A stretch of DNA of 64,000 nucleotides from Streptomyces viridiviolaceus (lineage in GTDB: Bacteria; Actinomycetota; Actinomycetes; Streptomycetales; Streptomycetaceae), in the NCBI RefSeq assembly GCF_014650995.1, contig NZ_BMWA01000006.1:186891-250890 (forward strand), read 5' to 3'. The notes beneath the pieces are model-generated. The model did not search any database. It saw only the letters and a list, made by a program, of their open reading frames with translations, and had not been told where the DNA came from. Each line of letters begins with the position of its first letter. The stretch's first letter is position 1. Made by a program: the position numbers and the translations under genes. Shown here one piece after another: positions 33,477 through 44,395 of the stretch.

Positions 33477-35270
33477 TCAGGCCTCGGGCTCGGTGGACGG
33501 GCTCGGCGAGGCCTCGGACGAGGAGCCGGTGGACGGGCTCGGCGACGGTTCGGGCTCGGTCACCTTCAGCTGGACGTCGAGCGTGGCGCCGCCCGCGGTG
33601 GTGAGGCGGAGCACGAACGTGCCGGTGGTGTCGTCCGCGTACAGCTTGGGCAGCGTCAGCAGGCCGGCGGCGTCCGTCCGCAGGCCGCTCAGGGTGCGTA
33701 CGGCCTTGCCGTCGGCGTCCTTGAAGTAGGGGCCCTTGTCGTTCTGGGCCGGGTCGGTCGCCGACCTGACCAGCGTGGCGGTGACGGCGACCTTGTCCGC
33801 GGCGGCGCCCTTGTAGGTGGCCTTCACCTCGACCTGGTTCGCGAACTCGCCGCCCGGCGTGCAGGTGAGCGCGGTGGCGTCGGTGCGGGCGAGGGCGTCG
33901 GCGACGCGCTCGGTGACGGTGGCCTTGTAGTCGAGGCCGGGGACCGTGCGGCCGACGACGGTGGCACGGACCGTGAACGCCCCGGTCTTCTCACCGGCTC
34001 GCAGTGCGGGCGCGACGGCCACGCCGGAGCTGTTGGTGGTGACCGTGGCGACGGTCTCGCCGCCGGTGAACGTGGCGTCCGTCTCGCCGAGGATGGTGAA
34101 GCGGATCCGCACCTTGCCGACGGCCTTGCCGGCCTCGGTCTCGGCGCGGGTGCCGATCCTCTCGGTGAACGTGTCGCCCGCGGTCGCGGTGAGGCCCGCG
34201 GTGCCAGCGTTCTCCAGGTGGTGCACCGTGTCGGTGGGTGTGGGGACGGTCGTCGGGGGTTGCGAGCCGGGCGGGGTCGGGCTCGGGGCGCCGGGGCTGG
34301 AGGTGCCGGGGTCGGTGGGCTTGCCGGGGCCGGGCGTCGACGTGCCCGGCGTCTGCGGCTCGGACGAGGACCCGGAGCCGCCGTTCGAACCGGAGCCCGA
34401 ACCCGTGCCCGGCGACGGGCTGGGACCGGCGCCCGGGGAGTCGTCGCTGCGGCCCACGGGCAGCGTGCCGGTGCCGTCGGGGATCTCGTGGGTGCCCCTG
34501 CGGTAGTACTCCAGCCACGACAGGACCGTGTGCAGGTAGTCCTGCGAGTTGTTGTAGCTGAGGATGGCGCGGTTGAGGTCGGCCTGGACCGACAGGTCCC
34601 AGCCGTTGCGGCACAGGTAGTGGCCGGCGGCGAGCGCGGCGTCGTAGATGTTGTTGGGGTCTTCCTTGCCGTCGCCGTTGCCGTCGCGGCCCGCCCACGC
34701 CCAGGTGGACGGGATGAACTGCATGGGTCCGACGGCGTTGTCGTAGCTGCTGTTGCCGTCGTAGACGCCGTTGTCGGTGTCCTTGATCAGCGCGAAGCCG
34801 TTGCCGTCGAGCTGCGGGCCGATGATCCGGCTGAGGGTGGTGCCCTCGGCGTCGACCCGGCCGCCGCGGGCCTGACCCGACTCCACCTTGCCGATGGCGG
34901 CGAGGAGTTGCCACGGCAGGTTGCAGCCCGGCTTGGCCGTGCGCAGCGCCGACTCGGCCTTCTTGTAGGCGTCGAGGACGGTCGCGGGGATGCCCGCCTC
35001 GGCCGGGCCCCGGGCGACGGGGGTGCCGACGGTCGGCGCGGGGCTCGGGCTGTTGAGCGGCGGCAGGTCCGTGTAGTACGGGGAGTTGCCGGTGGCGCTG
35101 TCGTCCGAGGGCGTGTCCGGCGTCGGCACGGTGTCGGCGGTGGTCCGTCTGCCGTGGCCGTCGGCCGTCACGTCGGGAGCCTGTGACGCGGACAGGGCCG
35201 CGACCGCGACCGCTGCCACGGTGGTGGTGACCGCCCCCTTGCGCAGCCTCCTGCCGAAATGCGCCGCCAT
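33477..35270 (-). CDS. Secreted lytic transglycosylase with Pro/Ser linker and Ig-like tail
   Basis: This 597-aa exported protein starts at the ATG at 35270 with a basic N-terminus (RRLRKG) and a hydrophobic Ala/Val segment, a Sec-type signal. An SLT_2 lytic-transglycosylase domain follows (about 90-245: AAIGKVESG holds the catalytic glutamate; NAVGPMQFIPSTWAWAG). A DGNGDGKEDP loop, likely Ca2+-binding, lies inside the domain. Next come a Gly/Ser/Pro linker (about 255-345) and a C-terminal region of two β-rich Ig-like modules with TATAGDTFTERIG and LLTLPKLYADDTTGTF. It cleaves peptidoglycan glycan strands; the tail probably anchors it. Confidence 0.88.
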   Translation of the reverse strand: MAAHFGRRLRKGAVTTTVAAVAVAALSASQAPDVTADGHGRRTTADTVPTPDTPSDDSATGNSPYYTDLPPLNSPSPAPTVGTPVARGPAEAGIPATVLDAYKKAESALRTAKPGCNLPWQLLAAIGKVESGQARGGRVDAEGTTLSRIIGPQLDGNGFALIKDTDNGVYDGNSSYDNAVGPMQFIPSTWAWAGRDGNGDGKEDPNNIYDAALAAGHYLCRNGWDLSVQADLNRAILSYNNSQDYLHTVLSWLEYYRRGTHEIPDGTGTLPVGRSDDSPGAGPSPSPGTGSGSGSNGGSGSSSEPQTPGTSTPGPGKPTDPGTSSPGAPSPTPPGSQPPTTVPTPTDTVHHLENAGTAGLTATAGDTFTERIGTRAETEAGKAVGKVRIRFTILGETDATFTGGETVATVTTNSSGVAVAPALRAGEKTGAFTVRATVVGRTVPGLDYKATVTERVADALARTDATALTCTPGGEFANQVEVKATYKGAAADKVAVTATLVRSATDPAQNDKGPYFKDADGKAVRTLSGLRTDAAGLLTLPKLYADDTTGTFVLRLTTAGGATLDVQLKVTEPEPSPSPSTGSSSEASPSPSTEPEA

Positions 35271-35490
35271 AGAGTGAACCCCTCCCGTGGACGCCCTCGC
35301 GTCCGTCTCCGTCTGTCGTGCCCGCCCTGTTGTGACGATCTGCCGGCGCCGAGGGTTGCACCGCAACTTTCCGCGCGCGGTGCTCGTCTGTTCGATCGGT
35401 ACGGCGCCGCAGGCGACCCTACGACAACTTCCTTGGCACGGGCACCCGTTCGTGCCCGATTTTCACCAGTTGGCCATGTGAGGAGCCACG

Positions 35491-36345
35491 TTGCCGTTCA
35501 CCCTCAGTCATGCCGCCGCCGTGCTGCCCGCCGTGCGGACGGACGGAACGGGTCGGGGACGGCTCCTGCCGGCCGCGTTGGTGGCGGGCTCCTTCGCGCC
35601 CGACATGACCTATTACGCGGCGAGTTTCCTGTCCGGGGCGATGGAGTTCGGGGACGTCACGCACTCCTTCGGGGGCGTGCTCACCGTCGATGTGCTCATC
35701 GCCTGGGCGCTGGTGGGGCTGTGGCTGCTGGTGCGCGAGCCGCTGGTGGCGCTGCTGCCCCGAGGCCGGCGGGGACGTGTCGCCGCCCTGCTGCGCTGCG
35801 GGGCGCCACGCGCGCGCGTGGTGCCGTCCCTGGTGGCGCGGTGGTACGTGTCGGCGGTGCTGGGCGCGCTGACGCACGTGGTGTGGGACGCGTTCACCCA
35901 TCTCGACCGGTGGGGGATGCGGGTGTTCCCCGTCCTGGGCCGGGAGATCGCCGGCTCGCCGCTCTACTGGTACCTGCAGTACGGCGGTTCGGCGGTGGCC
36001 GCCGTGGTGATCGCCGTGTTCCTGGCGCGGGCGCTGCGCCGGGCGCCCCGGGCCGAGCCGCCGGGGGTCCCGGCGCTGTCGGTGCGGGACCGGTGGTGGG
36101 CCGGGGCGGTGATCGGCGGCTGTGCGGTCGCCGGGGCGGTGCAGCGGGCGACCCGCTGGTGGGACTACTGGGGGGCCACCGCGAAGCCGTGGGAGCTGAT
36201 CCCGACGGTGTGCTTCGGGGCGGGTGCGGGACTGGTGCCCGGACTGCTGCTGTACGCAGTGGCGGTCAGGACGCGGCGTCCGGTCCGGGGTCCCGGCGGC
36301 CCGGGAGACGTCGGTGTGGAGCCGGGCCGCTCTGTCGTGCGCTGA
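35491..36345 (+). CDS. DUF4184-family membrane protein
   Basis: This 284-aa integral membrane protein starts at TTG 35491, five bases after GAGGAG, which supports the unusual start. DUF4184 signatures are MPFTLSHAAAVLP at the N-terminus, GSFAPDMTYY and GALTHVVWDAFTH. The histidines and aspartates in these motifs resemble YdjM/YfhO-type metal-dependent hydrolases; the family is uncharacterised. About six hydrophobic helices. A 14-bp palindrome CACGCGCGCGCGTG lies at 35807-35820. Confidence 0.88.
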   Translation: MPFTLSHAAAVLPAVRTDGTGRGRLLPAALVAGSFAPDMTYYAASFLSGAMEFGDVTHSFGGVLTVDVLIAWALVGLWLLVREPLVALLPRGRRGRVAALLRCGAPRARVVPSLVARWYVSAVLGALTHVVWDAFTHLDRWGMRVFPVLGREIAGSPLYWYLQYGGSAVAAVVIAVFLARALRRAPRAEPPGVPALSVRDRWWAGAVIGGCAVAGAVQRATRWWDYWGATAKPWELIPTVCFGAGAGLVPGLLLYAVAVRTRRPVRGPGGPGDVGVEPGRSVVR

Positions 36346-36679
36346 GGCTGTCGGCGGTCGCCACGAACACGGTGAAGGTCTGGGCGCGGCGGGTCCGCGG
36401 CAGCAGGGTGAGGGCGAGCGCCAGGTGACCGCGGGCCAGCTCGGCCCACAGGCGCCAGGCGGGCGCCTCGCGTGGGCCCGCGGTGGCCGGGGCCCGGCGG
36501 GCGAGTCCGCGGCGGAAGCCTGCCGTCGTGCGGCGCAGGGCCGTCGCGAGGGGGTTCGGGATGCGGGCGGTGCTTGCGCCCGGCGCGAAGACCGGGACCG
36601 GTAGAAGGGGCACGCAGGCGCGTCCGTCGGTGCTTGCCCGCGCCGGTGCCGTCCGGTGGTGGAGCATGCGTATACCCAT
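36266..36679 (-). CDS. Small Arg/Ala-rich hypothetical protein
   Basis: A 137-aa frame from ATG 36679 (GAGG nine bases upstream) overlaps the 3' end of the DUF4184 gene on the opposite strand by 80 bp. The N-terminal MLHHRTAP and VPVFAPGASTARIP strings resemble small Streptomyces proteins I have seen, and codon use is plausible. No domain is recognised. It is at the edge of what composition alone can support. Confidence 0.45.
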   Translation of the reverse strand: MGIRMLHHRTAPARASTDGRACVPLLPVPVFAPGASTARIPNPLATALRRTTAGFRRGLARRAPATAGPREAPAWRLWAELARGHLALALTLLPRTRRAQTFTVFVATADSLSARQSGPAPHRRLPGRRDPGPDAAS

Positions 36680-37144
36680 GCCCGCATCCTCACGGGAGAC
36701 GGGGGCGGGGGCTTTTTCGCGGGGGCCACCTGAGTGACGGGGCCTTCACCGCAGCTCGATACCGGGCCCGTACGCGAGAGCCCGGGTGGCCCGGCCCCCA
36801 GGGGCAGGCGGTCGGCGGTGCGAGAGGCCGGGGCCTCTGAGCCCCCGAGAAGCCGGGGGCTGCGGGACGCGCCTCCGTGCGGGCGCGGCTGGACGCCGAG
36901 GTGCCGACCGGATTCGCGGCCCGCACCTCAAGAGCGAGACCGCGTGGCGGCATCAGCCCCCGGGGTTCAGGGGCGACCGGCCCTGCCGTCCAGTGCCGGG
37001 GTCGGGCCGCGCACGCCCAGGGGCCGACGCCTCCGACCCGCACCGCAGCCGGCTCCAGAAGCCCGCGCCCGCGCCCGCGCCCGGAAACCGTGCCCTGGGG
37101 GCGACCCCACCGCCCCCGGGCCCGTGCCGCCCTACCGCCGGAGG
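36680..37144. other. Gene-poor GC-rich gap upstream of the polA 3' end
   Basis: No frame in this 465-bp stretch has a convincing start, ribosome site and protein-like composition. It contains a hairpin at 36839-36860 (AGCCCCCG/CGGGGGCT) and many Pro/Arg-coding runs in all frames. It may hold decayed sequence. Confidence 0.5.
37097..37117 (-). terminator. Candidate polA terminator
   Basis: A 7-bp GGGGGCG/CGCCCCC stem with a 7-nt loop lies 28 bp downstream of the polA stop. Weak but well placed. Confidence 0.4.
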
Positions 37145-39871
37145 CTAGTGCGCTGCCGACTCCCAGTCGGGGCCCACGCCCACCGAGACGCCCAGCGGGA
37201 CGCTGAGCCGGACCGCGTCCGACATCTCGCGGCGGACGATCTCCTCGGCCGCGGCCCGCTCGCCGGGGGCGATCTCCAGGACGATTTCGTCGTGGACCTG
37301 GAGCAGCATGCGGGAGGTGAGGCCGGCCTCGCGCAGCGCCTTGTCCACGTTGAGCATGGCGATCTTGACGATGTCCGCCGCCGTGCCCTGGATCGGGGCG
37401 TTCAGGGCCATGCGCTCGGCCGCCTCGCGGCGCTGGCGGTTGTCGCTGTTGAGGTCGGGGAGGTAGCGGCGGCGGCCGAAGAGCGTCGCCGTGTAGCCCG
37501 TCGCCCGTGCCTCGTCGACCACGCGGCGCAGATAGTCCCGTACGCCGCCGAACCGCTCGAAGTAGGCGTCCATCAGGCCGCGCGCCTCGGCCGCCTCGAT
37601 GTTCAGCTGCTGGGAGAGACCGAAGGCCGACAGACCGTAGGCCAGGCCGTAGGACATGGCCTTGATCTTGCGGCGCATCTCGGCGTCCACCGCGGAGGGG
37701 TCGACGGAGAAGACCTGGGCGGCGGCGGTGGTGTGCAGGTCCTCGCCGGAGGTGAACGCCTCGATCAGGCCGGCGTCCTCGGAGAGGTGGGCCATCACGC
37801 GCAGTTCGATCTGGCTGTAGTCGGCCGTCATCAGCGACTCGAAGCCCTCGCCGACGACGAAGCCCCGGCGGATCGCCCGGCCCTCGTCGGTGCGGACCGG
37901 GATGTTCTGCAGGTTCGGGTCCGTGGAGGACAGGCGGCCGGTCGCGGCGACGGTCTGGTTGAACGTGGTGTGGATCCGGCCGTCCGCGGCGATCGTCTTG
38001 ATCAGGCCCTCGACGGTGACACGCAGCTTGGCCTGCTCACGGTGCCGGAGCATGATCACCGGCAGTTCGTTGTCCGTCTGGCCGGCCAGCCAGGCCAGGG
38101 CGTCGGCGTCCGTGGTGTAGCCGGTCTTGGTCTTCTTCGTCTTGGGCAGGTTCAGCTCGCCGAAGAGGACCTCCTGCAGCTGCTTGGGCGAGCCGAGGTT
38201 GAACTCGCGTCCGGCCGCCGCGTGCGCCTCCTTCACGGCCTGCTGCACCGCGCCCGCGAACATCTGCTCCATGGCCTGGAGGTGGTCCCGGTCGGCCGCG
38301 ATGCCGTGCCGCTCCATGCGGGCCAGCAGCGCGGACGTGGGCAGTTCCATGTCGCGCAGCAGGTCCGCGGCGCCGACGTCCTCCAGGCGGCTCTCGAAGG
38401 CCTCGCCGAGGTCGAGGACGGCACGGGCCTGCACCATCAGCGCCTCGGCTTCGGCCGCGTCGTCCGCGCCGAAGGCCAGCTGGCCGTCGGCCGCGGCGGC
38501 GGGGGCCAGCTCGCGGTGCAGGTACTCCAGGGACAGCGCGTCCAGGTCGAAGGAGCGGCGGCCCGGCTTGACCAGGTAGGCGGCGAGCGCGGTGTCCATG
38601 CCCACGCCGGCGACGCCCCAGCCGTGCTCGGCGAAGACACGCATCGCGCCCTTGGCGTTGTGGAAGACCTTCGGCCGGTCGCCGTCGGACAGCCACGCCG
38701 CGAACGCCGTCTCGTCGGCCTCGTCCAGCTGGGACGGGTCGAACCAGGCGGCCTTTCCGTCGGGCGCGGCGAGCGCGACCTCGGCGACCGAGCCGGCGCC
38801 CAGCGCCCAGGCGTCGACCGTGGCGACGCCGAGGGTCTGCGTGGCGTGCTCGGCGAGCCAGCCCGCGAGCTCGCCCGTGCCCAGCACCGTGCCGTCCAGC
38901 TCGACACCGTCCGCCACGACCGGTGTGGCCTCGGCCTCCTCGGCACCGGGGTCGACGGCGAAGAGCCGCTCGCGCAGGGAGGGGTTGCGGATCTCCAGGG
39001 TGTCCAGGATCATCGCGACGCCCTTGCGGTCGTACGCGGTGCGCTCCAGGTCGGTGACGCTCCTCGCCAGCTCGACCTGCCGCTCCAGCTCCGTGAGCCG
39101 GCGGTTGAGCTTGACGGACTCCAGGTGGTCGCGGAGGTTCTGCCCGGCCTTGCCCTTGACCTCGTCGACGCGCTCGACCAGCTCCGCGAACGACCCGAAC
39201 TGGTTGATCCACTTCGCGGCCGTCTTCTCGCCGACGCCCGGGATGCCCGGCAGGTTGTCGGACGGGTCGCCGCGCAGTGCCGCGAAGTCGGGGTACTGGG
39301 CGGGGGTCAGTCCGTACTTCTCGAAGACCTTCTCCGGGGTGAAGCGGGTCAGCTCGGAGACGCCCTTGGTCGGATAGAGGACCGTGGTGCGCTCGCTGAC
39401 CAGCTGGAAGGAGTCCCGGTCGCCGGTGACGATCAGCACGTCGAAACCCTCGGCCTCGGCCTGCGTGGCGAGTGTGGCGATGACGTCGTCCGCCTCGAAG
39501 CCCTCGACGGCGAAACGCTGCACGTGCATGGCGTCGAGCAGCTCGCCGATCAGCTCGACCTGGCCCCTGAACTCGTCCGGGGTCTTGGAGCGGTTCGCCT
39601 TGTACTCCGTGAACTCCTCGGAGCGCCAGGTCTTGCGGGAGACGTCGAAGGCCACCGCGAAGTGCGTGGGCTCCTCGTCACGCAGCGTGTTGGCCAGCAT
39701 CGACGCGAAGCCGTAGATCGCGTTGGTCGGCTGGCCCGTCGCGGTCGTGAAGTTCTCCGCGGGCAGCGCGAAGAACGCGCGGTACGCCAGCGAGTGCCCG
39801 TCCATGAGCATCAGGCGCGGGCGGGCGCCGCCGGAGGTGCTGTCGGTCTTCTTCGATGCTGTCTCTGCCAC
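37145..39871 (-). CDS. polA: DNA polymerase I
   Basis: About 908 aa from GTG 39871. It has an N-terminal 5'-3' exonuclease domain (about 20-310: LMLMDGHSLAYRAFF, VTGDRDSFQLV, GDPSDNLPGIPGVGEKTA). A middle domain resembles the 3'-5' exonuclease fold but appears to lack its catalytic acidic residues, as in other actinobacteria. The polymerase domain (about 520-908) shows motif A TADYSQIELR, the O-helix RRKIKAMSYGLAYG and motif C LQVHDEIVLE. It fills gaps and removes primers. It stands alone, divergent from the YdeP-type oxidoreductase gene. Confidence 0.97.
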   Translation of the reverse strand: MAETASKKTDSTSGGARPRLMLMDGHSLAYRAFFALPAENFTTATGQPTNAIYGFASMLANTLRDEEPTHFAVAFDVSRKTWRSEEFTEYKANRSKTPDEFRGQVELIGELLDAMHVQRFAVEGFEADDVIATLATQAEAEGFDVLIVTGDRDSFQLVSERTTVLYPTKGVSELTRFTPEKVFEKYGLTPAQYPDFAALRGDPSDNLPGIPGVGEKTAAKWINQFGSFAELVERVDEVKGKAGQNLRDHLESVKLNRRLTELERQVELARSVTDLERTAYDRKGVAMILDTLEIRNPSLRERLFAVDPGAEEAEATPVVADGVELDGTVLGTGELAGWLAEHATQTLGVATVDAWALGAGSVAEVALAAPDGKAAWFDPSQLDEADETAFAAWLSDGDRPKVFHNAKGAMRVFAEHGWGVAGVGMDTALAAYLVKPGRRSFDLDALSLEYLHRELAPAAAADGQLAFGADDAAEAEALMVQARAVLDLGEAFESRLEDVGAADLLRDMELPTSALLARMERHGIAADRDHLQAMEQMFAGAVQQAVKEAHAAAGREFNLGSPKQLQEVLFGELNLPKTKKTKTGYTTDADALAWLAGQTDNELPVIMLRHREQAKLRVTVEGLIKTIAADGRIHTTFNQTVAATGRLSSTDPNLQNIPVRTDEGRAIRRGFVVGEGFESLMTADYSQIELRVMAHLSEDAGLIEAFTSGEDLHTTAAAQVFSVDPSAVDAEMRRKIKAMSYGLAYGLSAFGLSQQLNIEAAEARGLMDAYFERFGGVRDYLRRVVDEARATGYTATLFGRRRYLPDLNSDNRQRREAAERMALNAPIQGTAADIVKIAMLNVDKALREAGLTSRMLLQVHDEIVLEIAPGERAAAEEIVRREMSDAVRLSVPLGVSVGVGPDWESAAH

Positions 39872-40124
39872 GCCCCCGATCCTGCCACGCCCCACTGACA
39901 CTCGGCCCCGCGCTCGCGCTGCCGCGCCGCCCGGGCCCGTGCCGCCCGGCGGCAGTGACGGCACCGATGCCGCACGGTGGCGGTGGCGCTCCGGCCCACC
40001 GCCCGCCCGCCGTTGCCCGGCGCAAGCATTGCTCCCGCCCCGGGCACGACCGGCCGGCGTCGGTGTCGGCGGGGCGTGCGAGGATCGGAGACGTACCTCA
40101 CACGTGGACGCGAAGGAGCGCGCG
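39872..40124. other. polA–oxidoreductase divergent region
   Basis: A 253-bp intergenic region. Pro/Arg-rich frames run through it on both strands but have no ribosome sites. AAGGAG at 40113-40118 serves the oxidoreductase. No clear -10/-35 pair or palindrome was found. Confidence 0.4.
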
Positions 40125-42397
<2,273 letters not shown>

Positions 42398-42404
<7 letters not shown>

Positions 42405-42419
42405 GCGTTTGCTCAGTCG
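42398..42419. promoter_or_regulatory. Palindrome CGACTGAGC-GTTT-GCTCAGTCG
   Basis: A 9-bp inverted repeat with a 4-nt loop covers the stop codon of the oxidoreductase gene and sits about 80 bp before the thioesterase start. The core TGAGCGTTTGCTCA looks like a TetR-family operator; it could also be a short terminator. No TetR gene lies in the window. Confidence 0.45.
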
Positions 42420-42499
42420 TGCCGACCGGCCGTCTGGAGCCGGCCGGCACATCGCACACACGGATCAGACAGACGGATCAGGACGAACGGAGCCGGCCC

Positions 42500-42988
42500 A
42501 TGGGCGAGCAGCAGCAGGTGCAGTTCCCGCAGGAGGTCATCGACGAGTACGCCGCGCTCGGCGTCGACCTGCCCGCCCTGTTCTCCGCGGGGCACCTCGG
42601 CACGCGGATGGGCGTGCAGATCGTCGAGGCGTCGGCCGAGCGCGTCGTCGGCACCATGCCGGTGGAGGGCAACACCCAGCCGTACGGACTGCTGCACGGC
42701 GGCGCCTCGGCGGTGCTGGCCGAGACGCTCGGGTCGGTCGGCGCGATGCTCCACGGCGGCAGCTCCAAGATCGCCGTCGGCGTCGACCTGAACTGCACCC
42801 ACCACCGCGGGGTCCGCTCCGGCCTCGTCACGGGCGTGGCCACGCCCGTGCACCGGGGCCGGACGACGGCGACGTACGAGATCGTGATCAGCGACGAGCA
42901 GGACCGGCGGGTGTGCAGCGCCCGGCTGACCTGCCTGCTGCGGGACGTGACCCCCGGCGACGCCGACAAGGTGGGCGCGGCGGGCTGA
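42500..42988 (+). CDS. PaaI-type hotdog-fold thioesterase
   Basis: This 162-aa hotdog-fold protein has the PaaI signature: QPYGLLHGGASAVLAETLGSVGA (about 60-82), then VDLNCTHHRGVRSG and the C-terminal strand pair RTTATYEIVISDEQDRRVCSARLTC. Such enzymes hydrolyse CoA thioesters, often phenylacetyl-CoA or other aryl-CoA. No phenylacetate pathway genes lie in the window. The ATG at 42500 follows GGAG. Confidence 0.92.
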   Translation: MGEQQQVQFPQEVIDEYAALGVDLPALFSAGHLGTRMGVQIVEASAERVVGTMPVEGNTQPYGLLHGGASAVLAETLGSVGAMLHGGSSKIAVGVDLNCTHHRGVRSGLVTGVATPVHRGRTTATYEIVISDEQDRRVCSARLTCLLRDVTPGDADKVGAAG

Positions 42989-43064
42989 ACCGGGCCGCGG
43001 CGCGGCGGACGGGGGCGCCCGCGGCACCATTGCCCCCGGCCACCGGCCGCCTTAGCGTCGTGGG

Positions 43065-43493
43065 ATGCGACGGGGAGGAACCCCCCGGCCGGGGGGCACG
43101 GCAGGCAGGCTGCGGTTCGCCCTCGGACCGGCGCTGCTGACCGTCGCATTGGCGGCCGGCTGCGCCGACTCCGGTCCCCCACAGGCCGGTTCCGGCACCG
43201 CGGCGACCGGTTCGGCGTCGCCCTCACGGACCATGACCGACGCGGAACTGTGCGCACGGGTCGTCGGTCACTGGTCGCGCGAGGTGCTGGACGGCGGCAC
43301 CTACGGCGACTACCAGTCGATGGGGCTGTCCGACCGGCAGTACGGCATCCTGCGGGAGGTCGTGGACGCTGCACGGACCGTGAAGAGGCGTCAGGGACCC
43401 GGTGCGGCAGAGGAGTTGATCGACCGCAGGGCGCGTGAGGAGTGCGCCGAGCGCTACCGCGACGGCGGTCCGAGCAAGGGTCCGTGGAGTTGA
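43065..43493 (+). CDS. Secreted lipoprotein
   Basis: This 142-aa protein has a basic N-terminus, a hydrophobic core and the lipobox LAAGC (cleavage before Cys at about residue 33). Small Ser/Thr/Gly-rich linker, then a helical C-terminal domain (ELCARVVGHWSREVLDGG, LREVVDAARTVKRRQG). Function unknown. The downstream anchored-protein gene overlaps its end by 10 bp. Confidence 0.85.
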   Translation: MRRGGTPRPGGTAGRLRFALGPALLTVALAAGCADSGPPQAGSGTAATGSASPSRTMTDAELCARVVGHWSREVLDGGTYGDYQSMGLSDRQYGILREVVDAARTVKRRQGPGAAEELIDRRAREECAERYRDGGPSKGPWS

Positions 43494-44107
43494 GCGGCGC
43501 CGGCCCCGTCGAACCCGGCGAGGGCACACACGCGTGGGAGACCCCGGACGGCCCCCGCCCCTCCGCCCGGCCGCGCGGACCTCTCGCCCGGCGCTACGAC
43601 CGGCACCGCCGCGCCGTCCACTCGGCCCTCGCGGCCCTCGTGGTGCTGGCGGGCGGCGGATACCTGTACGCCACCCGGCCGCAGCCGGAGCGACCGCCGG
43701 CCACCCCGCCGCCCTACCCCTCGCAGGTCGTCGACATCACCTACCTGGAGCCGGTGCCCAGCCCCGGCAACGCTCCGACCAGCAGCTTCAGCTTCGCGGT
43801 CCTGCTGAGCGTCGAGTCCGGCCCGTCCGTCACCGTGACGCGGATAGCCCAGCCCTACCCCGGCCTTTCGGTGACCTCCGCCCCTGCGGCACCTTTCCAG
43901 ACAAAGGCAGATTCCGCACGCAAGATCACCATCACCATGCGGGTGACGGAATGCGGAAAAGCACCATGGAACGCCGGACTCCCTTTCCTGGACGTAACAC
44001 TGCGTAATACACGCGCAATACAAGTCCACAGTTTCATCCTCGGGCAGCGCTATGCACAGCACCTCTCCGATGCCCTACAGGTCGCCTGCAGCAACGATTC
44101 CGCGTAA
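43484..44107 (+). CDS. Membrane-anchored protein of unknown function
   Basis: About 207 aa from GTG 43484 (AAGGG upstream), overlapping the lipoprotein gene by 10 bp. One hydrophobic helix (about 45-65, ALAALVVLAGGGYLYA) follows a basic stretch, then a Pro-rich linker and an extracytoplasmic β-rich domain ending in VACSNDSA. The last ~60 codons turn A/T-rich and use codons rare in this window (AAT, ACA, GCA-ATA). It and the lipoprotein probably form one secretion-side unit. Confidence 0.8.
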   Translation: MELSGAGPVEPGEGTHAWETPDGPRPSARPRGPLARRYDRHRRAVHSALAALVVLAGGGYLYATRPQPERPPATPPPYPSQVVDITYLEPVPSPGNAPTSSFSFAVLLSVESGPSVTVTRIAQPYPGLSVTSAPAAPFQTKADSARKITITMRVTECGKAPWNAGLPFLDVTLRNTRAIQVHSFILGQRYAQHLSDALQVACSNDSA

Positions 44108-44395
44108 TCACCAAAACACCCGAGACACCTGAACACGCCCGGCCGATCCTGCGAGTTCTCACTATGTGGACCGGGCGAATCGGCCTGAATTCCGCCCTTC
44201 TTCCCAGCCAGTACCGCTCTGCATTACCCCGTGTCATAACAAGAGCGTCACAGCCTCTGTCAGACCCTCCTCCACGTTCCCCACACACGCTTAGAGTCAC
44301 GGCCAGTCACCGCGCCGTCGGATTGTCACTTCCGCCCAGCGCTCGACTCGGCCGTCTCCACGGGGAAACGGCTGTGCCAGGGGAAAGGACTGATC
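44108..44395 (+). promoter_or_regulatory. liv operon promoter region
   Basis: A 288-bp region, less GC-rich than its surroundings, precedes livK. TAGAGT at 44292-44297 fits the actinobacterial -10 element, but no convincing -35 lies 17 bp upstream. Nothing else is encoded here. Confidence 0.35.

Noticed and set aside
36690..37043. 117-codon minus frame downstream of polA
   Set aside because: No ribosome site; Pro/Arg/Ala composition matches random GC-rich sequence.
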